Both the position numbers and the translations under genes were made by a program. From NCBI GenBank assembly GCA_047967505.1, contig CM106540.1: DNA of 64,000 nt. The stretch is one strand, 5' to 3'. This document shows positions 56,601 through 64,000 of this stretch, in pieces (positions within the stretch are counted from its first letter, which is position 1; every line of letters begins with the position of its first letter). The stretch is from Dipteris shenzhenensis (lineage: Eukaryota; Polypodiophyta; Polypodiopsida; Gleicheniales). The notes under the pieces were generated by a model that saw nothing but the letters and a program-made list of their open reading frames with translations, was not told the DNA's origin and did not search any database.

Positions 56601-57175
56601 CACCTCAGGCATATCAACATCCAAGGTGAACATTCTGCCATTTTTGTTGCCTTTCGCAACCAAGCGGCACTTATTTTTCAAGTCCTCAACGAAGCATCCA
56701 TCAGGGTTAAATCTAACCTGCAGACCTTGCTCAACCATTTGGCCAACTGAAACCAGGTTCTTAGTGATTTTTGGAACATGAAGTACATCTGCCAAGTACT
56801 TTGTTTTGCCATCCTGCATAGCCAATGGCACTTTACCAACCTGCGTAATTGGGTGCGCAGTATCATCACCTGTTTCAACATAACCTGGCTTATCCAAATT
56901 TCTGACATCATGAAACCACTCACCATGACTGGTCATGTGGTTAGAGGCACCTGAATCAACATACCAAACATCATTGCAAGCTGCAGCATCTCCTGACATG
57001 GAGTTAACCATATGCTGCATCACAAAAAGGTGCTCATTTCTGTCGTCACCATGCCCACTTGATGATGCATAGTTGCTTTGCTGCAACTTTCCACTTTTGA
57101 TGTCATTCTGCTTTTTATAGCATGTATTCTCCTTGTGTCCAGGCTTTCCACAATAATAGCATTCTGTGCTGCTAT
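53622..57175 (-). CDS. Copia IV pol: protease, integrase, RT, RNase H, intact
   Basis: The frame is open over 1154 codons below 57086 and extends up through the zinc knuckle C-Y-Y-C-G-K-P-G-H-K-E-N-T-C (about 57160). Domains in order: protease W-Y-V-D-S-G-A-S-N-H-M-T (residue 41 of the 57086 frame), pre-integrase I-W-H-K-R-I-G-H and C-E-A-C-Q-M-G-K-Q, integrase core I-H-S-D-V-W, F-I-D-D-Y-T-R and Q-Q-N-G-V-A-E-R-K-N. RT has H-Q-M-D-V-K-N-A-F-L-H-G and Y-V-D-D-L-I-I-T-G. RNase H has Y-T-D-A-D-W-A-G, S-S-T-E-A-E-Y-R-G-A and C-D-N-I-S-S. All catalytic residues I can check are present. The stop falls inside the 3' LTR. Translation would come from the upstream gag frame, which carries an 11-base duplication. 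Confidence 0.96.
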
Positions 57176-57985
57176 TTACTTGCTGGTTCCTTTGCCATGA
57201 ACCACGGCCTCTTTGGCTCCCCCTGCCTCTAGAACTACCACGTCCTCCTCCATAGGACTGGTTTTCCTGTTGTTGCTGTTGGTTCTGATTTCCTGCACGG
57301 CCACCAGAACGGCCTCTTCCTCTACCCCTGCCTCTACCTGTATTCTACCTGTATTCGAGTAGAAAGCAGTCTCTTGAGAAGTTGAGGTGGCTGAACCACC
57401 ATTCCTTTGCTCTTCACTCAGCAAGAGAGCAATAAGTTCCTGAAAATCAGGAAATGTTTCACGGACTCCAATGGATGTCCAAAATTGTGCATAATCTTTC
57501 CCAAGACCATTCAAGGTCACGGACACTAAGTCCTCATCATCAACAGGTGCTCCAATGGAGGCAAGAGAATCTGCAAGGCCTTTCACCTTCAAGGAATACT
57601 CATTTATATTCATATTTTTCCTTTGCACATTGTGCAACTCCTGCTTTAGCTGCATCTTCCGTGCTTTGGTATTTGTGCTATACAGCTTCACCAATGTATC
57701 CCATGCCTCCTTAGGCGTCTCTAGATGCTGTATATGCACAATCATAGAATCTGAAATGCTAACGGACAGCCAATACAGGCATTTTCTGGCTTTTTCATGC
57801 CATTCTTTAAAGGTCTTCAATTCAGCAGGAGTGGGAGCAGCACCCAAAACTGGTTCTGCAGTTTCACCACTGATGTAATCCCAAACTCCCTTTCCCATAA
57901 AGAAGTTTGTCATCCTGAACTTCCATGCTTGGAAGTTGTTCTTGTCAAGCTTCTCACTGACAATGGTAGACAGATTCTCAGACAT
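57176..57985 (-). pseudogene. Copia IV gag, shifted by an 11-bp tandem duplication
   Basis: The start is taken at M-S-E-N-L-S (57985), nine codons below an upstream in-frame ATG at 58012, because the copia III gag is similar from this point. The core reads K-L-D-K-N-N-F-Q-A-W-K-F-R-M, T-P-K-E-A-W-D-T-L-V-K-L and L-N-G-L-G-K-D-Y-A-Q-F. At about 57337-57358 the sequence tacctgtattc is present twice in tandem; the extra 11 bases move the frame, so the Arg/Gly-rich segment is read out of frame to a stop at 57176. The distance between the gag start frame and the pol frame is a multiple of three once 11 is subtracted, so this one event explains the break. Confidence 0.92.
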
Positions 57986-58406
57986 TTTACAAATCACGAA
58001 TTGCAACAGCAACCTGTAAACACAGCAAATGCCTCAGAAGGGCAAATAGCAAAACTTCTGCAAAGAGCCTCATAGGGGCAGATCTGCAACACTGACGAAA
58101 GTGGTATTTCACCACACAGTCACTTCCTCGTGACGATTTTGCATCAATAGGCAACAGGCATGAATCTGCAACTCCCAATATCTCTGCACATAGGCATACG
58201 ATGCAATTTCTGTGGCACCTTTCCACCGACTAACCGCGAAGGGCCTCTCAATCTGAAGCAGTGCACTCCTGCACTTCTGGCTGTGCTACCTGCAGAGATT
58301 TGCTTCCAAACTCGAAATAGGAAAGCTACACTGGTCCTCTTACCAGGACACCAGAAACTTGGCTAGCTTTCTTGAGCTCCTTACCACGAACAAGGCTCTG
58401 ATACCA

Positions 58407-58705
58407 TGTAAAGAATAAGGGAGAGAGATAGGAGACTCAAGTTCAGCTTTCTTCACAACACACAAAAGAGAGAGGACACAAGGTTTGGAGGGTGAAGCCT
58501 TTCTTCACTTTTGCACACAACAACAATACAATAGAAGAGGGAAATACCCTATATGTCAAAACCTAGAATACATGGTTCATATGTGAACCCAAACCAAAAA
58601 CATACGTGGTAGTCTAACTACACCACGAGTACAACTAACATAGGCGGTGACATAAATGATAGTCATCCAGGAGATGTATCGGGGGTAGAGCTTGATATCT
58701 CAACA
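58407..58705 (-). repeat. Copia IV 5' LTR (299 bp)
   Basis: TG...CA bounded, with one visible difference from the 3' LTR. Adjoins the primer site on its lower side and ataca on its upper side. Confidence 0.95.
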
Positions 58706-58710
58706 ATACA

Positions 58711-59007
58711 CAATGGGGGAATACACACAAAGGTGGAGGCTGAAAACAGTTTTCCTCTTCTTAGTTGTGAAAGCCAAAAGAACTTTTGTACAAAGAAATA
58801 GAAGAACCCTATATGTGGGTCTCAAACCAAACTCAGCCAACTAAGGTGGCATACTAACTGAGCCATGAACTAGAGTACATAAGGATAGGTGTCATCTAGC
58901 TATTATTCATGGGCGGTGTACCAACGGCATGTGCAGCTAATAGGTCGGTGACATAAATGCACAACGGTCACCCTGGCATATCATGAGTGGAGCTCGATAT
59001 CTCAACA
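58711..59007 (-). repeat. Copia III-type 5' LTR, outer piece
   Basis: Continues cacaatgggggaatacac from 53365 and ends gatatctcaaca. The next base begins copia V gag sequence. Confidence 0.88.
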
Positions 59008-60614
59008 ACAAGTACTATTGATAATGTTTTAACCTTGATTCAACATACATCTAAGGCAACTGTGGCCTGGAACATATTGAAGAGTCAGTATGAGACACAG
59101 AATCAGACAAGTATCCAGCACCTAGAGAATCAGCTCGCAGCTGAGAAGTTTAATGAAGGAGAGAAAGTGGAGGTGTTCATAACCTAAATCAAAAATCTAT
59201 GGGACTAGATGGCTGGTGCTGGGATACAAAAGACTAGTGAAGAGCTAGCTCGGCGGTGTCTCCGGATATGTCCACCAAGGTTTGATGGACTGGCAACAGC
59301 ACTTAACACTCAGGTGAGACCCCAACCATTGTCATTTGAGGAGTTCTATGCTTTACTTATGGAGGAGGAATTGAGGCTTAAAGCTTGAAATGGAGGCAGC
59401 AATGGGGATGCAGCTTTCTCTGCCACTGTGAAAGGCAAAGATGATTCCTCCACCAAAGGTGAGTCCTCTACTAGTGGTGACAAAAAGAAGAAGGGTGGCA
59501 AGAAGAAGTTTCGGGGAGAATGCTTCTACTACAAAAAGAAGGGCCATATGATTACAGATTGCCAAGTCAAGAAAGTAGATGAATAGAATGGTATCCTGAA
59601 GAAGACAGATAAGGGGAAAGAGATAGCTAACACAGCAGAAGCAGAGTTGGATCTATTTTTGGCCATTGAGGAAGAGTGTTCCTCAGTTCAAGAAGCTTCA
59701 ACCACTCATTCATGGGTGTTGGATAGAGGTGCCTCCTGTCACATGACCTGCAAGAAGGGTCTATATCGTTCCATGTAGCCTCTATAGGAACCCATCACCA
59801 TGACGGTTGGTAATAATGCAAAATGCCCTGTTGAGGGTACAGGTATAGTTTCATTTATTTCTGTAAATGGAGATGTTAAGAAACTATCTAATGTGTTGTA
59901 TGTTCCACAAATCAAGAGGAATTTGCTATCAGTTGCTTCCATAACTAACCTTGACCATAAGGTGAGGTTCAACAAGACAAGAGCAAAAATTCTGGATAGT
60001 GCAGGCAATCTTGTTGGCACAGGAGTAAGGAAGAACAACTTGTATGAGCTAAGTGCTCTTATAGCCACCGTTGGAGTGGGGCACAAGCAGACTTTGGCAT
60101 GAAAGATTCGGCCACATCAGATTCGCAGTGCTAAAGGAGATGTAGAAGCAAGGTATGGTTGCTCACTTACTTACAGTCACAGAAATCAAAGAACCGTGTG
60201 AAGCTTGCATGATGGGCAAGCAACAAAGAAAGGCATTCCCACAAGAATGCAAGAATAGAGCAAATGCTCCTCTAGAGTTAGTGCATGTTGACTTGTGCGA
60301 TAAGATGCCTACACAGGCCTTGGGGGGATCTTCCTATTTTTAATTGACTGTCGATGACTATAATAGGAAGATGTGGGTGTACTTTCTTTGCAAAAAGGCT
60401 CAAGCTTTTGGTAAATTTAAAGAATGGCTACAGCTTGTGGAAAATGAAACAGGGAGAAAAGTGAAGAAAATCAGATTGGATGGTGGTGGTGAGTTTGTTT
60501 CTATAGAGTTTGGAGATTTTTGCAAGAGTAAAGGGATCAAGCGACTAACAATGACACCACATATGCCTCAGCAAAATTTGGTTGTTGAATGTCGAATGCG
60601 GACCACGGTGGAGA
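59008..60614 (+). pseudogene. Copia V remnant: gag, protease, integrase, truncated at both ends
   Basis: Gag begins abruptly with T-L-I-Q-H-T-S-K-A-T-V-A-W and Y-E-T-Q-N-Q. Stops fall at 59186 and 59386. The knuckle C-F-Y-Y-K-K-K-G-H-M-I-T-D-C has its second Cys changed to Tyr. The protease is W-V-L-D-R-G-A-S-C-H-M-T, where D-S-G has become D-R-G. Then come L-Y-V-P-Q-I-K-R-N-L-L-S, C-E-A-C-M-M-G-K-Q and the integrase (H-V-D-L-C-D, then T-V-D-D-Y-N-R with a stop at 60341). It ends near Q-Q-N-L-V-V-E-C at about 60614, in the final part of the integrase core. RT and RNase H are absent. The 5' end is cut by the copia III LTR. Nearest relative: copia I gag. Confidence 0.9.
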
Positions 60615-60615
60615 T

Positions 60616-62060
60616 GTTGTATTCGCAACGTGTAAGGTAAACATTCGCGAGCGTCTCTAACCTTTCTTATTACTTTCGTGATTAATGTAACAACCTGATT
60701 ACTATCATGGTCATGCAAACTATGAATCCATACATCATAAAAGATTCGGTATCCATGTACTAATACTCCACTCAAGTGTGTTTTTAGTTCACGTTTGCCC
60801 TCCAATGCCAGTGGGATACATCTATATTGTGGCAAAATTGTATTCTAGTCCATGCCATCAATGGTGATGCACATGGACTTATCGACATGTGAAATAGCTT
60901 CCTCACTCTAAGAAGCATACAACTTTTGAGCATCCTACACATGACATAAATGGATTGATCACCATTTGATATATCTTCTCGCTACTGCTCACATTTACTA
61001 TGTTCAATGGCTTTTTTTAATTCATCACAAGTCTTACATTTTGACATCCTTTGCTTTGATGGTGTCTTGACATGGCAAAAATCTCTACGCCAAATTTTGT
61101 ACTACAAGGTTGACCATGAAATCATGCTCTCATCTCTATCTTGTAAAGTTTTATTGACACTTTCTAAGATGACCTTCTTTGTCATTCCCAAAGGAAGATG
61201 TTGTTGAATTTCAACACGTCCATCTAGCATTGTTTGTTGAAGATGAGGTTGTGGTAATGCATGGTCTTTGAGAACTTGCTTTAATGTTGCGGTTAATTTA
61301 TAGTGCTTCCATGGCATTTAAGCTTGTAGATATTTCCATAAATTGTATGAATCACTTTTTCTTTCACCTCTGCCCAGATGGTCCAGTATGTGCCATGTGA
61401 TAGTCCAGTTAGCCATTGATATCCTCGATTGCAAATGGGTCTCCCATTAACCATGGGTTTCAATCTAGGTTTACACTGTCTTGTGCTCAAATCTTGATTA
61501 GTGCCTTGGTGAAAAAAGCATGAAAACTCTTGAAGAAGATAGTTATGTCTATTAGGCGCTATCTTACTCCAAATACCAAGGTGTATGGCTGCATAATCAT
61601 CTTTCCCAACTTTTCTAATGGAAAGTCTCTTGCAACAAACTCGCATAAGCATCCTTTCCATATTCTCCTCGGATACATTACAAGTCTCTTTGGTTCTGGA
61701 ATTGATGCCACTTCACACTCACATACTTTCTTTTAGTAAACAGTGTCTTGCATTTTCTAGTTGTCAGACCATCAAACCTCGAATCCATTTCCTTGAATCT
61801 TCCTCTCTATAATCAAATGTTGTGTGGGCTTGAGATTTATTTGATGCCTTATAATATCTTGGAAATGGAAATCTGGTAGACATGTTCATTGATGTCAATT
61901 TGTTGCCAATGCCTCTTGAATTTTGTGGTTGAACTCTTTCTCCTCCGTAACTCAAGATTCTCCCATCTATATTCTCTGGCATCCTAGCAACAATATTACA
62001 AACAACATGACAAGTCTCAGATTCTCTACCCCCTTTGCCCTGCATTCGAGTGCCTGCATT
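60616..62060 (-). pseudogene. Decayed DUF7869-like gene, right copy
   Basis: From 61661 down, the minus strand reads E-E-N-M then V-C-C-K-R-L-S-I-R-K-V, N-Y-L-L-Q-E-F-S-C-F-F and G-L-S-H-G-T-Y-W, followed by I-Y-G-N. 61317-61102 gives D-H-A-L-P-Q-P-H. Below come I-W-R-R-D-F, V-K-T-P-S-K-Q-R-M-S-K-C, then I-T-I-D-G-M-D followed by a stop where Q is usual (about 60860). 60835-60616 continues into the DUF7869-like part: L-S-G-V-L-V-H-G, then H-D-S-N-Q-V-V-T-L and L-P-Y-T-L-R-I-Q, where it is cut at the copia V junction. It aligns with the left copy through the CC, GLSHGTYW and SKC landmarks. At least six breaks were seen. Function unknown. Confidence 0.55.
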
Positions 62061-62329
62061 CGAGTGGTAACATCATGATCATTGTCACTAATATCATGAA
62101 TTCCTATTATTGCATCACTTATCCCATCGATCTTTGTGTGTATTTTTCTTTGTGGTCCCATCTTATTATTCTCAACACAAGACAAGTCTTCTATATCAGT
62201 AAGCATGTTTGAGTGTTATCTCTGTGCCAACATGGACTTAGGTGGAACAAAATGTGTGTGTAGAGTAGCAGCAAAGCTCCACCTGTACTTACATAAGGCC
62301 AGAAATAATCCCTCTTAGAAATCCAACTT

Positions 62330-62595
62330 GCATGTTCTACATGCAAATTCTACATACGATTCCTACATGCGAGTTCTACATGTGAGTTTTGCATGCAACT
62401 CCTACATGCGAGTTCTACATGCGAGTTCTACATGCAACTTCTACATGCAACTCCTGCATGCAACTCCTACATGCGAGTTCTACATACGAGTTCTACATGC
62501 AACTCCTAAATGCAACTCCTACATGCCACTCCTACATGCAACTTCTACATGCAAGTTCTACATGTGAGTTCTACATGCAAGTTCTACATGTAGAG
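62330..62595. repeat. 13-bp minisatellite, about 20 units
   Basis: Units ctacatgcgagtt and ctacatgcaactc alternate irregularly with a few variants. The period of 13 is not a multiple of three, so the open frames across it are by-products. Confidence 0.93.
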
Positions 62596-62784
62596 AGAGA
62601 ATGTGTTACAATTCCTGCATGCAGAGAGAGAAGCTCTCCAACTTGTATAAATACCCAATAATGGAATAAAGCCCACACTCTTTGGGGCATTGTGTTGAGT
62701 TCTACTTTGGTATTCCAAGCAATTGTCTCAAGTGTCCATGCTTCCTTGCACTCCACATCCAAAAGCATGTCCTAACCTTGCAAC

Positions 62785-62950
62785 TCCTCCCCTCTCCTCC
62801 AACCTTGCAACCCATCCTCTCCCTCTCCTCCTCCCTCCTCCTCCTTCCTTCTCCTCCTCCCTCTTCCTCCTCCTCCTCCCTCCTCCTCCTCCTCCTCTCT
62901 CCTCCCTTCACCTCCTCCTCCTCCTCCCTCCTCTCTCTTCTTTCCCCATG
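62785..62950. repeat. Polypyrimidine (TCC)n-rich tract
   Basis: Nearly continuous C/T on the plus strand over about 160 bases, mostly tcc and ctcctc units. The long frames on both strands here are low-complexity artefacts. Confidence 0.92.
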
Positions 62951-63057
62951 CTCTTACACCTTCTTCCTCTCCCACTCCTATGCTCCCCCTAAACCCTTAG
63001 TTCCTCAACCCTTAATCTCCATGATCTACAAGGGAGACAAGTTCTCCACCATGTACT

Positions 63058-63245
63058 CTACTCTAAACCTTAGAACCTATTCTAAACTTTGGAACCTCTC
63101 TCTAAACCTTGGAACCTCCTTCTAAACCTTGGAACTCCTTCTAAGCCTGGAACTCCTTCTAACCTTGGAACTCCTTCCAAACCTTCGAACCTCCTTCTAA
63201 CCCTGGAACCTCCTTCTAGCCCTTAAACTCCTCCTAAACCCTACA
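63058..63245. repeat. Minisatellite of cttctaa(a)ccttggaac(c)tc units
   Basis: About nine units of 17-22 bp with small indels lie between 63058 and 63245. Confidence 0.85.
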
Positions 63246-63249
63246 ACCC

Positions 63250-63828
63250 CCAATGAAGGCAAAAGCCTTTGTTACCTCAACCATGATGATACATGTTCCT
63301 TTTACACATGCATGCACTATGTTTGCTTACCACACTTAACCCTACGTCTCTCACTGGAACATAACTCGAGGTCCTAAGCTACATGTATACTACAAATGAC
63401 AACCCCAATATATCTATAGTTGACAAAAAGCCTCAGAACCTTGCAAACTGAGAGTACCCTACTCTTCCTATGGAAGCCATATGATAGAGCCAACATTTGT
63501 TGTTGGGGAGACTAGCGTCTCAAGTAACAGGAGTAAACATACGTAGGTATGTGTAAAAAACAAACTACATTAAACTTTCATGAACATAACACTCAAGGGC
63601 AAGGAGAGTAAAATGTTTTTTCCATTCCTAGCCAAACATATTAACCCGAAGCATCAACCTTGGGTTACTACCTTAAGGAAATTTCTTTATTTCTTAAAAA
63701 GAATCCACTTGATAAACTATCAGCCTCTGTAGTGGACATGAATGCGTAGAGCTTGCAATTTCAATCATTTCACCTTTTTGTAGAAGAGCAAACTGAGCTA
63801 ACCATAAAAAGTTACGGCTCGGGAAGAG
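63250..63828. other. No gene seen
   Basis: No recognisable domain or repeat. Probably promoter-distal sequence of the gene starting at the right edge. Confidence 0.45.
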
Positions 63829-63870
63829 TTTAGGGTTTAACCCTAAGCCTAAACCCATTTCCTATAAAAA
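63829..63870 (+). promoter_or_regulatory. Teloboxes and TATA box of a gene starting at the window edge
   Basis: TTTAGGGTTT (63829-63838), AACCCTAA (63839-63846) and CCTAAACCC (63848-63856) are followed at once by TATAAAAA (63863-63870). Telobox plus TATA close to a pyrimidine-rich leader is typical of plant ribosomal-protein and other translation-related genes. Confidence 0.6.
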
Positions 63871-63990
63871 CCAACTCCATCCCCTCATTCTTCATATTTT
63901 CACGTTTTGCCTCCATCCTCTTCCTCATTCTGAGCCTTACGCAAGACACTCCTCCCTCTCCATTGACCACCACCCTACTCCCATCCTCAC

Positions 63991-64000
63991 ATGGTAAGTG
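63991..64000 (+). CDS. Probable first exon: ATG followed by a splice donor, cut by the window
   Basis: The sequence tcac-ATG-GTAAGTG ends the window. ATG at 63991-63993 is followed by a consensus 5' splice site GTAAGT (63994-63999). It lies about 120 bases after the TATA box, after a C/T-rich leader (63895-63990). A start codon directly followed by an intron is common in plant ribosomal-protein genes. The product cannot be read because the next exon is outside the window. The alternative, that ATG GTA AGT is read as M-V-S, cannot be excluded. Confidence 0.45.

Larger units (their letters stand above)
53366..58705 (-). mobile_element. Copia element IV, very young, nearly intact (5.34 kb)
   Basis: The LTRs 53366-53664 and 58407-58705 are each 299 bp and differ at one position that I can see (tacgtgg versus tacatgg, near 53534 and 58575). 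Termini are TGTAAAG...CTCAACA and the 5-bp TSD is ataca (53361-53365 and 58706-58710). The primer site (reverse complement of gctctgatacca, 58395-58406) and the polypurine tract (ctccccctc on the plus strand, 53665-53673) are intact. Coding is one gag-pol frame apart from an 11-base tandem duplication in gag. It inserted into the LTR of the copia III relative. Confidence 0.97.
51590..59007 (-). mobile_element. Copia III relative, 5' half only, its LTR split by copia IV
   Basis: A minus-strand element with 5' LTR (59007-58711 plus 53365-53311, total 352 bp), a degenerate primer site (ctctgatatca, 53299-53310), a leader to about 52770, gag, and the start of the protease. It breaks off near 51590. 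The LTR matches the copia III LTR at 27180-27531 in length, with about 18 differences. The leader shares blocks with the copia IV leader (for example gacgaaagt-gtatttcaccacacagtcacttcct), so III and IV are sister families with different LTRs. Confidence 0.9.

Noticed and set aside
25935-59007. Copia III 3' half (25935-27531, plus) and 5' half (51590-59007, minus) as one element split by an inversion
   Set aside because: The LTR lengths agree exactly (352 bp), but the flank at 59008 (acaag) does not match the reverse complement of the flank at 27532 (ctatc), and about 1.6 kb of protease-integrase-RT sequence is missing. Two separate truncated copies are simpler.
62330-62595. CRISPR-like array
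   Set aside because: Head-to-tail 13-bp units without unique spacers, in a plant nuclear context.
62682-63125. 147-codon frame and its antisense Glu/Arg/Gly frame
   Set aside because: Both are produced by the (TCC)n tract; low complexity, no start context or domain.

Overview
The window is nuclear DNA of a land plant with a large, repeat-rich genome. The evidence is a plant-specific dirigent gene, Ty1/copia elements primed from initiator tRNA-Met, a plant-type L1 LINE with a DUF4283-like ORF1, and a telobox/TATA promoter. I cannot name the species; the decayed DUF7869-like genes and the sparse coding would fit a fern, gymnosperm or other non-model plant, but this is only an impression. One gene looks intact (a single-exon dirigent protein, 3649-4209) and one more appears to start at the right edge (promoter plus ATG|GTAAGT, 63829-64000). 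Nearly everything else is transposable elements, mostly dead and often nested.

Layout: 1-1410 holds a broken DUF7869-like gene (+). 1411-3340 has no recognisable gene. 3348-4600 is the dirigent locus. 4600-9500 is AT-rich and holds microsatellites, short tandem duplications, a perfect hairpin, and a gag remnant between two diverged direct repeats that may be LTRs. 10001-16506 is a LINE (-) inside one of those repeats, flanked by a 25-bp target-site duplication. 18757-19356 is a copia gag remnant. 20920-25093 is the left arm of a large inverted repeat. 25935-27531 is the 3' half of a copia element (+), 27536-30560 an internally deleted Ty3/gypsy element (-), 31060-31529 an RNase H remnant (-), 32268-32450 a MITE, and 32490-32560 a tRNA-like SINE head. 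34097-51372 is the right arm of the inverted repeat.

The right arm is split by copia element I (35310-48551, minus, TSD gttct). Copia I carries a second copy of the MITE in its pol region. One of its LTRs is split by copia element II (40715-48003, plus, TSD cttcc). A 334-bp tandem duplication then arose across the II/I junction. Further right, a 5'-half copia III relative (51590-59007, minus) has its LTR split by copia element IV (53366-58705, minus, TSD ataca). Copia III lies against an older copia V remnant (59008-60614, plus), which abuts a second decayed DUF7869-like gene (60616-62060, minus). 62330-63245 holds three low-complexity or minisatellite tracts.

LTR differences counted by eye give a relative order: copia I about 6 percent in the first 280 bp, the III family about 5 percent between two loci, copia II 2 in 257, copia IV 1 in 299. 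Copia II and IV are therefore recent insertions with nearly complete coding capacity, each carrying one or two small lesions. No operon-like gene cooperation is expected here. The functional logic is that of gag-pol elements, their LTR promoters, and non-autonomous passengers.
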